A program made the translations under genes and the position numbers. Of a stretch of DNA of 64,000 bases, positions 42,286-53,196 are shown piece after piece. Within the stretch, counting starts at the first letter, position 1. Each line of letters starts with the position of its first letter. The notes under the pieces are model-generated. The model was not told the origin of the DNA and did no database searches. It saw only the letters and a program-made list of their open reading frames with translations. Origin of the DNA: Actinomycetota bacterium (lineage in GTDB: Bacteria > Actinomycetota > Actinomycetes > Actinomycetales > Microbacteriaceae); assembly GCA_009704945.1 (NCBI GenBank), contig WLDG01000003.1, forward strand, positions 22,151 through 86,150, written 5' to 3'.

Positions 42286-42660
42286 TTACCAGAAGACAGC
42301 AAGAATCACGTTTGTAAGCGTGAGAGCACCAATCGCGCCAAATACCGGTGTCTTGACTGAATCTTTCTTGCGGTTAACCATCACGAGCACGAGGATTACC
42401 AACGCGACAATTGACTTCACACCAATTTTCATGTGGTCAATTTCAAAGTCAGCACCCATGGCAATGCGGTACTCGGCAAGCCCAACCAACAAAAGACCAG
42501 TTATGAAAGTCGTCCAGGCTCCATGCACCATTGCTGGCACAACTTTTGCGAGCCCACCTCTCATGGCCTTCATTTGAGTGAGAAAGCCACCCAGCAAGGC
42601 AGCTAAACCTACGAAGTGTAGAACGATAAGTGAATTGCGTGCGAAATCGACTAGATCCAT
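42286..42660 (-). CDS. Small integral membrane protein of unknown function (4 TM)
   Basis: 124 aa; strongly hydrophobic helices LIVLHFVGLAALLGGFLTQMKAMR, TTFITGLLLVGLAEYR, VALVILVLVMVN, TLTNVILAVFW; SD upstream of ATG. Confidence 0.75.
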   Translation of the reverse strand: MDLVDFARNSLIVLHFVGLAALLGGFLTQMKAMRGGLAKVVPAMVHGAWTTFITGLLLVGLAEYRIAMGADFEIDHMKIGVKSIVALVILVLVMVNRKKDSVKTPVFGAIGALTLTNVILAVFW

Positions 42661-42700
42661 TTTTTCCTCCAGGCTTTCTAGCCTAAAGCAGGATGTTAAG

Positions 42701-43159
42701 TTAGCCTAGGCGCGCCATGGTCAGTGCTGCTTGAACAGCTTCTGCACCTTTGTCTTCTCGCGAATTAGCCAAACCTGCGCGGTTGAGAGCTTGCTGTTCA
42801 TTGCTAACAGTTAGTAGCCCAAATCCAATCGGGACTTTGCGATTGATTTGAACCTGGGTTAATCCTTGGGTGGCGGCGTCACAGACATAGTCGAAGTGAG
42901 GAGTTTCACCTTGAATCACAACACCAAGAGCAATCACAACTTGAGCGCCTTTGCCGATTGCCTGTTCAGCAGCTAGGGGAAGCTCAAATGCTCCAGGCAC
43001 TCGCCACAGCGTCACGTCAGTAGCGCCTGCTCGAGCGAGTTCTTTTCTTGCTCCGGCAATTAGTCCATCCATGATGATGGTGTGCCAAGAGGAGGCAATG
43101 ATAAATACTTTTAGACCCTCGCCACTTACTTCAAGTTGCGGGGCACCGTTTCCGCTCAT
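42701..43159 (-). CDS. ribH: 6,7-dimethyl-8-ribityllumazine synthase
   Basis: 152 aa; VTLWRVPGAFELPLAAEQA and VIALGVVIQGETPHFDYVCDAATQGLTQV. Confidence 0.97.
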   Translation of the reverse strand: MSGNGAPQLEVSGEGLKVFIIASSWHTIIMDGLIAGARKELARAGATDVTLWRVPGAFELPLAAEQAIGKGAQVVIALGVVIQGETPHFDYVCDAATQGLTQVQINRKVPIGFGLLTVSNEQQALNRAGLANSREDKGAEAVQAALTMARLG

Positions 43160-44397
43160 TACTTCAGATTAGCGGGAATCATGTGTCCCATGCGAGCTCG
43201 CTTGGCCTCTAGGTACCCCTTGTTCTGATCAGCTAGTCCTACGATTAGCGGAACAGTCTCGGTTACCTTGATGCCGGCATCTTCTAGATAGCGACGCTTA
43301 GCAGGGTTGTTGGTTAGAAGTCGGACAGTTTCAATTCCAAGGTCCTGCAAGATAGCAACGGCAGCGCCGTACTCTCTAGCTTCGCTTGGAAGCCCTAGAG
43401 CCAAGTTGGCATCGACAGTGTCGAGGCCTTTTTCTTGCAGTGCGTAAGCCTTAAGTTTGTTCAGTAGACCAATGCCGCGGCCTTCCTGACCGCGTAGGTA
43501 AATAACAACGCCACCATTTGAGTCAGCAGCGATGGCATCCAGTGCGCCTTCCAGCTGTGGACCGCACTCGCACTTTAGAGAGCCGAATGCTTCACCAGTG
43601 ATGCACTCAGAGTGCATTCTGATTAGGGCTTCTTTTGGCCCTGGGTTGCCGGCGATGATTGCAACGTGGTCAGCAGTTGTCTGCACGTCGTAGTAGCCGC
43701 GAATTCTAAATTCACCGTGGGTGGTAGGCAGCTTTGCCTCAGCCTCGAACCGAATTCGGTTTTGGCTATATTTCCGCTCAGGGGAGCGCTTCTCCAGGTG
43801 GTCCCGAAGGTGGGAAATGGTACTCATAGGTAAGTTAAACCTCTGGGCCAGGGCAAATAATTCCCCCGATTTCATCATTGTTCCGTCGTCATTGACCAGT
43901 TCCGCCATCAGCCCAACAGGCTCCAAATTGGCTAGTTCTAGCAGATCTACGGCTGCTTCGGTGTGACCTGCGCGCTCAAGGACCCCTCCGAGTCTTGACC
44001 TCAGAGGCAGAACATGGCCGGGTCTGATCAAGGATTGAGGTTTGGAGTGGGGGTCGGCCAGGACTCGGGCCGTATTGGCTCGTTCGGCCGCTGAGATTCC
44101 GGTGGAGGTGCGATTGGCTGCATCAACGCTCACCGTGTAGGCGGTGTTGTGAGGATCTTCGTTGTTGATCCACATCAGGGGAAGTTCTAACTGATTAGCT
44201 TTCTGCTCTGACATTGGTGCACAAAGAAAACCTGAGGTGTAGCGAACCATCCAGGCCACCCACTCTTCGGTGGCAAACTGGGCAGCGATTATGGCATCGC
44301 CTTCGTTCTCTCTATCCTCGTCATCGGTGATGATGACAGGCTTTCCTTCGCGCAGCGCTTGAAGAACTTCTTCAATGCTGCTGTATTTGATACTCAC
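43159..44397 (-). CDS. ribBA: Bifunctional DHBP synthase / GTP cyclohydrolase II
   Basis: 412 aa; ITDDEDRENEGDAIIAAQ; C-terminal HSECITGEAFGSLKCECGPQL and YLRGQEGRGIGLLNKLKAYALQ. Confidence 0.97.
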   Translation of the reverse strand: MSIKYSSIEEVLQALREGKPVIITDDEDRENEGDAIIAAQFATEEWVAWMVRYTSGFLCAPMSEQKANQLELPLMWINNEDPHNTAYTVSVDAANRTSTGISAAERANTARVLADPHSKPQSLIRPGHVLPLRSRLGGVLERAGHTEAAVDLLELANLEPVGLMAELVNDDGTMMKSGELFALAQRFNLPMSTISHLRDHLEKRSPERKYSQNRIRFEAEAKLPTTHGEFRIRGYYDVQTTADHVAIIAGNPGPKEALIRMHSECITGEAFGSLKCECGPQLEGALDAIAADSNGGVVIYLRGQEGRGIGLLNKLKAYALQEKGLDTVDANLALGLPSEAREYGAAVAILQDLGIETVRLLTNNPAKRRYLEDAGIKVTETVPLIVGLADQNKGYLEAKRARMGHMIPANLK

Positions 44398-44984
44398 TTA
44401 CTCTCCATTAGTTTTTCTACATGCTTGGCTAGAACATCTGCTTCAACGTTTACCTTGTCGCCGGGGTTTTTGTAACCCAGCGTGGTTACTTTTAGCGTCT
44501 CTGGAATCAAAGAAACTGCAATCACATCATCGGCAATGTCGTTCACAGTCAGGGAGATTCCATCTAAAGTGATGGAACCTTTGTGAACCACATATTTCAT
44601 CAGTTCCTTCGGCAGACGAATCTTTACCCAGTCCCAGTTGTCGCTTTTTTCGCGCGAGACTACTTCGCCAACGCCATCAACGTGACCCTGAACAATGTGA
44701 CCACCAAAACGCGTCGCCGCACTCATAGCGCGCTCCAGGTTGATGGGGTCGCCAACCTTAACGCCATCCAGACTGGAGCGTCGAATGGTCTCGAGCATGA
44801 CATCAGCTGTGAAGCCATTCTCATCAATTTCAATTGCAGTTAGGCATGTGCCGGAGCAGGAAATTGAATCTCCGCGCTTTAGGTCTGAGAGCACACCCTT
44901 GCAGGCAATGGTTAGGCGAATAGCATCTGGCTGTTTCTCGATTGCTGCTACTTTTCCTAGTTCTTCAATAATTCCTGTAAACAT
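44394..44984 (-). CDS. ribE: Riboflavin synthase alpha subunit
   Basis: 196 aa; MFTGIIEELGKV, GGHIVQGHVDGVGEV, SITLDGISLTVND duplicated lumazine-binding fold. Confidence 0.96.
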   Translation of the reverse strand: MFTGIIEELGKVAAIEKQPDAIRLTIACKGVLSDLKRGDSISCSGTCLTAIEIDENGFTADVMLETIRRSSLDGVKVGDPINLERAMSAATRFGGHIVQGHVDGVGEVVSREKSDNWDWVKIRLPKELMKYVVHKGSITLDGISLTVNDIADDVIAVSLIPETLKVTTLGYKNPGDKVNVEADVLAKHVEKLMESK

Positions 44985-46007
44985 TTATCTCCTTGCCCTA
45001 ATGAATAGGTCTTCTCCGAGCAGTTTTTGCTCGGTAATTCTCAGTTTTAGTGCCTCGCTCATCCCTGGAATCCCAAGGTCATTGATAGCTAGCCTGGGTC
45101 CGCCCAACAGCAGGGGAGCGAGATAGATGATGAATTCATCAACCAGGTTGTTGCGAATGAACTCGGAGACAATCTTTGATCCACCCTCAACTAGCAAATG
45201 TTTCACTTCTCGCTTTGTTAGCTCATCCAAGACAACCTGCGGATTGCGGGCTCGAATTTGAATAGTGGCAGCTTTGTCATTGAAGATTCGTCTGTCGCTA
45301 GAGATTTCTCTTTCTCCCATTACAACTCTCAGTGGTTGGTGAGCGTAGTAGTTTCCAGTTCGATCGCGAGCTGTGAGCTCAGGGTCATCAGCCAGCACGG
45401 TTCCAGTTCCAACCAAGATGGCATCAACGTCTCTGCGCAAATCATGGGCATCTTGTCTTGACTCTTCGCCTGAAATCCATTTACTGCTGCCGTCCGCAGC
45501 TGCAATCCGACCGTCGAGTGAACTTGCCCACTTTAGAGTGACAAACGGTCTGGCGAGTTGTTTGGCGGTTAGCCAAACTCTCGCTTGCTCTTTTGCTTTT
45601 TCTCGAAGTACACCCTCGATAACCTCAACACCATTGTCGCGAAGTCTTTGTGCACCACCAGCTGATTCATTACCAGGGTCTTTGATTGGAAAAACCACTC
45701 TGCTGATTCCTGCGTCGATGAGAGCTTGAGCGCACGGGCCAGTTCGACCAAAGTGATTGCAGGGTTCGAGTGTCACGACTGCGGTGTAACCGGGAGCAAA
45801 CGGGTAAGAAATAGAACGCTTTAGATCTTCGATTGCCATGACCTCTGCGTGTGCAGTGCCAGCGCCTTTGTGATATCCCTCTGCAACGATTCGACCCTCT
45901 TGATCCAAAATCACGGCGCCAACTTGCGGGTTCACGCCCCAGGCTGGTCCAAGCAGGGCAAGTTCGAGGGAGCGCTGCATAGCGCTCTCTAGATGTTTTA
46001 GCTGCAT
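44985..46007 (-). CDS. ribD: Bifunctional riboflavin deaminase/reductase
   Basis: HAEVMAIEDL...EPCNHFGRTGPCAQALIDAGI deaminase zinc motif plus reductase domain. ATG at 46007 has AGGAAGG SD (ORF track start 46025). Confidence 0.95.
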   Translation of the reverse strand: MQLKHLESAMQRSLELALLGPAWGVNPQVGAVILDQEGRIVAEGYHKGAGTAHAEVMAIEDLKRSISYPFAPGYTAVVTLEPCNHFGRTGPCAQALIDAGISRVVFPIKDPGNESAGGAQRLRDNGVEVIEGVLREKAKEQARVWLTAKQLARPFVTLKWASSLDGRIAAADGSSKWISGEESRQDAHDLRRDVDAILVGTGTVLADDPELTARDRTGNYYAHQPLRVVMGEREISSDRRIFNDKAATIQIRARNPQVVLDELTKREVKHLLVEGGSKIVSEFIRNNLVDEFIIYLAPLLLGGPRLAINDLGIPGMSEALKLRITEQKLLGEDLFIRARR

Positions 46008-46049
46008 CTTGCCCTTCCTGTGCACGAGGATCGGGGCAAGCAGAATTAG

Positions 46050-46067
46050 GGGTCGCGCGCGCGACCC
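46050..46067. repeat. Perfect 18-bp palindrome GGGTCGCGCGCGCGACCC between FMN aptamer and ribD
   Basis: Read directly; lies just 3' of the aptamer in the leader transcript. Confidence 0.85.
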
Positions 46068-46072
46068 TATCG

Positions 46073-46213
46073 TTCTTCTCCCATCCGGACTCTAACCGTC
46101 GGTTTCGGAATTTCACCGAATCAACCGCCTGAAGCTGCGCAGCTGGGGGCTGCGTTTCCAGTCGGGTCGCGGACTTTAACCGCCGGTTCAGATTTTCACT
46201 GACCCCGAAGAAC
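46073..46213 (-). ncRNA. FMN riboswitch (RFN element) upstream of the rib operon
   Basis: Minus strand GTTCTTCGGGGTCAGTGAAAATCTGAACCGGCGGTTAAAGTCCGCGACCCG...GATTCGGTGAAATTCCGAAACCGACGGTTAGAGTCCGGATGGGAGAAGAAC matches the conserved RFN core, with closing P1 GUUCUUC/GAAGAAC. Confidence 0.95.
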
Positions 46214-46256
46214 TGTGCACTTGTAACAATACCCGCATGGGGCAAATAATTCCGCC

Positions 46257-48079
<1,823 letters not shown>

Positions 48080-48085
48080 GTAACA

Positions 48086-48091
48086 AACTTA
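48086..48091 (-). promoter_or_regulatory. Candidate -10 (TAAGTT) for leaderless xthA-trpS
   Basis: Minus strand TAAGTT, TGTTAC (6 nt), GTG at 48079; no SD. Confidence 0.4.
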
Positions 48092-48092
48092 G

Positions 48093-48539
48093 CTATAGCA
48101 AGGCGTATAGCTCGTTGCCACGAACCTCAATGGTTATTTTTCTAAGTGCAGTTTCTGCAGGCCCACGCTCAGGTTCCCCTGAGTCGGTGTTAAATCTTGC
48201 GCCGTGGCAGGTGCAGGCAATTTGGCCATCTTGCACACCGCTAACGATGCACCCTTGGTGAGTACAGGAGGCGTTGAATGCTCGATACTGATCTTGTTTA
48301 GGGTGAGTTACCAAAATCGTTAGTTCTTCATCCAGCATGATCTTTTTGCCGGTGCCCACTGGAATCTCATCGGTGGTGCCAATCAGAATCTCACCTGATA
48401 GTTCTGAGGGTGCCTGATCAACGCTGGCTGCTGGGGGAGAGGTTTCGGTAACTGGGGTATCTGCCGCACACGCAGCAAGCGCGATGGTGGATGTGGCAGC
48501 TAGGGAGCCTGCGAGGACGGTTCTGCGATTTAGAGTCAT
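48093..48539 (-). CDS. Exported Rieske (2Fe-2S) protein with Tat-like/lipoprotein signal
   Basis: 148 aa; NRRTVLAGSLAATSTIALAACA (RR plus lipobox-like LAAC), CTHQGC and CTCHGARF cluster motifs. Confidence 0.92.
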   Translation of the reverse strand: MTLNRRTVLAGSLAATSTIALAACAADTPVTETSPPAASVDQAPSELSGEILIGTTDEIPVGTGKKIMLDEELTILVTHPKQDQYRAFNASCTHQGCIVSGVQDGQIACTCHGARFNTDSGEPERGPAETALRKITIEVRGNELYALL

Positions 48540-48562
48540 GAGAATCTAAACCGAATTCCTTG

Positions 48563-49297
48563 CTATGCCCTTCCCTTCAGAATGGCCTGCTTAACCTCAG
48601 CAATTGCCTTAGTGACTTCAATTCCACGAGGGCAGGCCTCGGTGCAGTTGAAGGTGGTGCGGCAACGCCAGACACCTTCTTTATCGTTCAGTATGTCCAG
48701 TCTCACCTCAGCACCCTCATCACGGGAGTCAAAGATGAAGCGGTGGGCATTAACAATTGCAGCTGGGCCGAAGTATTGACCATCAGTCCAGAACACTGGG
48801 CAGGAGGTGGTGCAGGCTGCACACAAAATGCACTTAGTTGTGTCGTCATAGCGAGCACGGTCCTCTGGAGACTGCAGACGCTCCCGCTTTGGCTTATCGT
48901 TTGCCATCAAGAACGGGTTGATGTCGCGGTAAGCCTGGTAGAACGGGTTCATGTCGACAATCAAGTCTTTTTCGACTGGTAAACCCTTGATTGGTTCGAT
49001 GTAGATCGGCTGAGAAAGATCTAGGTCCTTGATAAGGGTCTTACAGGCAAGACGGTTACGACCGTTGATGCGCATCGCGTCAGAACCACAAACACCGTGA
49101 GCGCAGGAGCGACGGAAAGTTAGAGATCCATCAATTTCCCACTTCACCTTGTGCAGGGCATCCAGGACTCGATCAGTGCCATACATCTCAATGTCGTAGT
49201 CAACCCACTTTGCTTCGCTGTCAACCTCTGGGTCGAATCGACGAATCATCAAAGTGACTTTGAGGCTTATAACCTCAGCAATTGCCTTGTCTGCCAT
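48563..49297 (-). CDS. sdhB: Succinate dehydrogenase iron-sulfur subunit
   Basis: 244 aa; SCAHGVCGSDAMRINGRNRLACKTLI; CILCAACTTSCPVFW; FNCTEACPRGIEVTKAI. Confidence 0.97.
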   Translation of the reverse strand: MADKAIAEVISLKVTLMIRRFDPEVDSEAKWVDYDIEMYGTDRVLDALHKVKWEIDGSLTFRRSCAHGVCGSDAMRINGRNRLACKTLIKDLDLSQPIYIEPIKGLPVEKDLIVDMNPFYQAYRDINPFLMANDKPKRERLQSPEDRARYDDTTKCILCAACTTSCPVFWTDGQYFGPAAIVNAHRFIFDSRDEGAEVRLDILNDKEGVWRCRTTFNCTEACPRGIEVTKAIAEVKQAILKGRA

Positions 49298-51063
49298 TAG
49301 TACTTACGCTCCATCGGCTGGTAGTTGGTAATCACAACCGGTTTCCAATCAATCTTGATTGGTGTTCCAGTTTTCTTATCAACCTTGTCCTGCAGGTAGG
49401 CCATGGAGTGAACCATGAACTTCTTGTCGTTACGGTCTGGGTAATCCTCACGCAGGTGAGCGCCACGGCTCTCTCGGCGCTCGCGGCAAGCTACTACTGT
49501 CACCTCAGCAAGATCTAGCAAGAAACCAAGTTCAACCGCTTCTAGTAGATCTGTGTTGAAGCGCTTTCCTTGATCCTGGATTGAAATGTTTTCGTAGCGC
49601 TTTCTAAGCTCTGCAATCTTTGCTAGCGCTTCATTCAAGGTTTCTTCTGTTCGGAAAACCTGGGCATTTTTGTCCATGGTGTCCTGCAGTTCCTTGCGAA
49701 GTTGAGCCACTTTTTCTTTTCCGTTGGCAGCGCGAACCTTGTTTAACATCGAGATCACATCTTGAGCTGCGTTCTCTGGCATCGGAACCTGCTTGGCCTT
49801 CTTGGCATACTCAACTGCGTAGCGACCAGCACGCTTACCAAACACGTTGATGTCCAGCAGGGAGTTGGTTCCGAGGCGGTTTGCTCCGTGGACTGAGACA
49901 CAGGCACACTCACCTGCTGCATACAGACCTGGAACAACAGTGTCGTTATCGCTGAGCACTTCGGCCTTGATGTTGGTTGGAATTCCACCCATGGCATAGT
50001 GAGCGGTTGGGAACACAGGTACTGGCTCCGTGTAAGGCTCAACACCGAGGTAGGTTCTTGCAAACTCTGTGATGTCTGGCAGCTTCGCATCAATTACTGC
50101 TGGCTCTAGGTGAGTTAGATCTAACAGCACGTAGTCCTTATTCGGACCTGCTCCTCTTCCTTCTCTAACCTCATTCGCCATCGCTCTAGCTACCATGTCG
50201 CGAGGCGCTAGGTCTTTGATGGTTGGTGCGTAGCGCTCCATAAAGCGCTCACCCGATGCGTTACGAAGAATGCCACCTTCACCACGGGCTGCTTCACTGA
50301 GAAGAATTCCCAAACCGGCCAGGCCGGTTGGGTGGAATTGGTAAAACTCCATGTCCTCTAGCGGAATGCCACGGCGGTATGCAATCGCAACACCATCACC
50401 GGTTAGGGTGTGTGCATTTGAAGTGGTCTTGTAGATCTTTCCAAAGCCACCTGTTGCAAAAACAATCGACTTTCCAGCAAAGACGTGAATGTCACCGGTA
50501 GCAAGTTCGTAAGCAACTACACCAGCTGGCTTGCCTTCATTCATGACAAGATCCAGCACGTAATACTCGTTGAAGAACTCAATTCCCATCTTCACGCAAG
50601 TTTGGTAAAGGGTTTGCAAAATCATGTGGCCGGTGCGGTCTGCTGCATAACAGCTTCTTCTTACTGGTGCTTTTCCATGATCACGGGTGTGGCCACCAAA
50701 TCTTCTTTGGTCAATCTTTCCGTCTGGAGTTCTGTTGAAGGGAAGGCCCATGTTCTCCAGGTCAATCACTGCATCAACTGACTCTTTTGCCAAAATCTCA
50801 GCAGCGTCCTGGTCAACCAGGTAGTCACCACCCTTGACCGTGTCGAAAGTGTGCCACTCCCAGCTGTCCTCTTCCACGTTGGCAAGTGCTGCTGCCATTC
50901 CTCCCTGCGCAGCACCGGTATGACTACGGGTAGGGAACAACTTAGAAATCACAGCGACGTTGGCGTTTGGACCTGCTTCAATGGCAGCGCGCATTCCTGC
51001 ACCACCAGCTCCAACGATTACAACATCGTGCGAGTGATAAATGACATTCTCAGAATTAGTCAA
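49297..51063 (-). CDS. sdhA: Succinate dehydrogenase flavoprotein subunit
   Basis: [65 protein letters not shown] track start 51129 overlaps sdhD; TTG 51063 ([15 protein letters not shown]) is more plausible. Confidence 0.96.
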   Translation of the reverse strand: MTNSENVIYHSHDVVIVGAGGAGMRAAIEAGPNANVAVISKLFPTRSHTGAAQGGMAAALANVEEDSWEWHTFDTVKGGDYLVDQDAAEILAKESVDAVIDLENMGLPFNRTPDGKIDQRRFGGHTRDHGKAPVRRSCYAADRTGHMILQTLYQTCVKMGIEFFNEYYVLDLVMNEGKPAGVVAYELATGDIHVFAGKSIVFATGGFGKIYKTTSNAHTLTGDGVAIAYRRGIPLEDMEFYQFHPTGLAGLGILLSEAARGEGGILRNASGERFMERYAPTIKDLAPRDMVARAMANEVREGRGAGPNKDYVLLDLTHLEPAVIDAKLPDITEFARTYLGVEPYTEPVPVFPTAHYAMGGIPTNIKAEVLSDNDTVVPGLYAAGECACVSVHGANRLGTNSLLDINVFGKRAGRYAVEYAKKAKQVPMPENAAQDVISMLNKVRAANGKEKVAQLRKELQDTMDKNAQVFRTEETLNEALAKIAELRKRYENISIQDQGKRFNTDLLEAVELGFLLDLAEVTVVACRERRESRGAHLREDYPDRNDKKFMVHSMAYLQDKVDKKTGTPIKIDWKPVVITNYQPMERKY

Positions 51064-51074
51064 TTTTCTCTTTC

Positions 51075-51518
51075 TTAGTTGACAGGACAGAACGAAGGCA
51101 AAAGCTCTACGGCGGCGCCAGCAGGGCATGGGTCAAATGTGAAAATCACTAAAGTTCCAAGCAGAACCAAAAGTCCACACACCGCCCACAGAATTGTGAT
51201 TAGTGACTTGCGAACTGTTTCATGCTCGGCGTAGTCGTTAACAATTGTTCGCATTCCGTTAGTGCCGTGAATCATTGCAAGCCAAAGCATCGCAAGATCC
51301 CAAACCTGCCAAAACGGATCTGCCCATTTACCTGCGACGAATGCAAAGTCAATTGCCTTGATGCCTTCGCCAACTACCAGGTTGGAGATTAAGTGTGTGA
51401 AAACCAAAACAATAAGTAGCGGACCGGACACTCGCATGAATAGCCAGCCATACTTTTCCCAGTTGGCTTGCTTCTTGGTTCTTGGTGAGTTTGGAGTTTC
51501 GATAATTACGGCCATCAT
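51075..51518 (-). CDS. sdhD: Succinate dehydrogenase membrane anchor subunit
   Basis: M(M)[50 protein letters not shown]; 3 TM. Start by TAATG overlap with sdhC stop rather than ORF track 51596. Confidence 0.9.
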   Translation of the reverse strand: MMAVIIETPNSPRTKKQANWEKYGWLFMRVSGPLLIVLVFTHLISNLVVGEGIKAIDFAFVAGKWADPFWQVWDLAMLWLAMIHGTNGMRTIVNDYAEHETVRKSLITILWAVCGLLVLLGTLVIFTFDPCPAGAAVELLPSFCPVN

Positions 51519-51907
51519 TACTCCCCGAATACTCTCGCTAGATGAACCGGCGTGAAGGCGGCTACCAGAACAATCGTGATAGCCATCACTGCCCAAAACA
51601 TCAGGGCCTGGAACTTGGTTCCCTTAGACCAGAAATCAACCGCAATCACTCGCAAGCCGTTTAGGCCATGAAACAAAATTGCTCCCACTAATCCGAGCTC
51701 GGCAACGCCAACGATTGGAGTTTTATATGACTCGATAACAACGTTGTATGCCTCTGGGCTTACGCGCACGAGAGCTGTATCGAGAATGTGAACTAGCAGG
51801 AAGAAAAAGATCCCAACACCGGTAATTCGGTGCAGGACCCAAGACCACATGCCAACCCGACCTCTATACAAGGTTCCGGCAGGGATAGTTGCCAATCTGG
51901 CCTCCAT
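51518..51907 (-). CDS. sdhC: Succinate dehydrogenase cytochrome b556 subunit
   Basis: 129 aa; TLYRGRVGMWSWVLHRITGVGIFFFLLVHILDTALV. Confidence 0.93.
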   Translation of the reverse strand: MEARLATIPAGTLYRGRVGMWSWVLHRITGVGIFFFLLVHILDTALVRVSPEAYNVVIESYKTPIVGVAELGLVGAILFHGLNGLRVIAVDFWSKGTKFQALMFWAVMAITIVLVAAFTPVHLARVFGE

Positions 51908-51955
51908 TTGGTGGGGAAAGTCCTCACTAGTGTAACTGAGGGCAAGCTAGCCTTT

Positions 51956-51973
51956 TGTTATCGAGGCATAACA
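51956..51973. repeat. Inverted repeat TGTTAT-CGAGGC-ATAACA in sdhC/manC divergent region
   Basis: 6-bp perfect arms, 6-nt spacer, between divergent genes. Confidence 0.45.
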
Positions 51974-51990
51974 TCTAGGGTTAGTTAGCG

Positions 51991-53085
51991 ATGTCTTCAA
52001 ATTCAGCGAATTTTTATGCAGTGATCCCAGCTGGCGGAATTGGTTCCAGGCTCTGGCCACTCTCGCGCGCTGCCGCACCTAAGTTCTTGCACGACCTGAC
52101 CGGAAGTGGTCAAACCCTCCTGCAGGACACCTGGGATCGACTTTTGCCAATAGCTGGCGAGAAGATCATGGTGGTCACCGGCGACATTCATGCCGAGGCT
52201 GTTAGAGACCAACTGCCACATCTTCAAAACAGCAATCTGGTCCTAGAGCCCTCACCCCGTGATTCCACTGCGGCCATCGCCCTGGCAGCAGCCATCTTGA
52301 ATAAGCGTCAACCCGGGGTAATCATCGGATCTTTTGCTGCAGACCACGTTGTTTTGGACCAAAAGAAGTTTGAAGAAGCTGTGGCTGAGGCGATTGAAGT
52401 TGCCCAGGGTGACCGAATTGTCACCATCGGGATCAAACCAACCGAACCTTCGGTGGCGTTTGGATATATAAGGAAGGGCGAGCGTATCTCTACCTCCGCC
52501 TGCACCGTGCTGGAGTTTATTGAGAAGCCGGATATTCAGACCGCTCGCAAGTATGTTGAAAGTGAAGAGTACTTCTGGAATGCCGGAATGTTCATTGCCA
52601 AGGCTGAACTAATCCTGGAGATTCTCAAAGCCACTCAACCAACTCTTTATAAAGGTGTAATTGAAATTGCCGAGAGCTGGGATAGTGATTCTAGAAAAAA
52701 CGTAATGGATCGTATTTGGCCAACTCTTACCAAAATTGCAATCGATTATTCGGTTGCAGAACCTGCCGCTCAGCAAGGAAAAGTTGCAGTGGTGCCGGCC
52801 CAGTTTGAGTGGCACGACGTTGGAGACTTTGCTGCAATCTCTGAACTTCAAGCTCAAGGTCAACGTGGGCAACTTTCTGTTTTGGGTTCTGCTCGTGTTC
52901 TCACTGATTCATCAAGTGGGATCATCGTCAGCGACACCGGAAGGCTAGTTGCCTTGATTGGCCTAGAAGACGTGATTGTTGTGGACACCGCAGACGCTCT
53001 TTTAGTGACAAGTAAGCAGCACGCCCAGAAGGTTAAGAGCCTGGTTGAGTCACTTCGGCAGTCTGGTCACTCCGAACTTTTGTGA
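51991..53085 (+). CDS. manC: Mannose-1-phosphate guanylyltransferase
   Basis: 364 aa; AVIPAGGIGSRLWPLSRAAAPKFLHDLTGSGQTLLQDTWDRL; FIEKPDIQTARKYVESEEYFWNAGMFI. Confidence 0.93.
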   Translation: MSSNSANFYAVIPAGGIGSRLWPLSRAAAPKFLHDLTGSGQTLLQDTWDRLLPIAGEKIMVVTGDIHAEAVRDQLPHLQNSNLVLEPSPRDSTAAIALAAAILNKRQPGVIIGSFAADHVVLDQKKFEEAVAEAIEVAQGDRIVTIGIKPTEPSVAFGYIRKGERISTSACTVLEFIEKPDIQTARKYVESEEYFWNAGMFIAKAELILEILKATQPTLYKGVIEIAESWDSDSRKNVMDRIWPTLTKIAIDYSVAEPAAQQGKVAVVPAQFEWHDVGDFAAISELQAQGQRGQLSVLGSARVLTDSSSGIIVSDTGRLVALIGLEDVIVVDTADALLVTSKQHAQKVKSLVESLRQSGHSELL

Positions 53086-53118
53086 TTATCTCGGATTGGT
53101 AAAGCTGAGCGTCCGCGC

Positions 53119-53157
53119 GAGTCGAGGCAAGTCCAGCGAGTAGAGTTGAGGCAATCC
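53119..53157 (+). repeat. Imperfect direct repeat upstream of the BMP lipoprotein gene
   Basis: GAGTCGAGGCAAGTCC (53119-53134) and GAGTTGAGGCAATCC (53143-53157), 24-nt offset. Confidence 0.6.
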
Positions 53158-53196
53158 GGCATCAAAAGTGCCATTTCATCTATTCAGGAGGAAACC

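Noticed and set aside
46050-46067. 18-bp GC palindrome as an intrinsic terminator for the rib leader
   Set aside because: No U-tract follows on the minus strand (CTAATTCTGC); reported as a structural element of the riboswitch leader instead.
45670-46245. 191-aa minus-strand ORF spanning the FMN riboswitch
   Set aside because: Overlaps a highly conserved RNA element and ribD in another frame; composition not protein-like.
51064-51129. N-terminal extension [22 protein letters not shown] of the ORF-track SdhA
   Set aside because: Overlaps the sdhD 3' end; the flavoprotein N-terminus ([15 protein letters not shown]) fits a start at TTG 51063.
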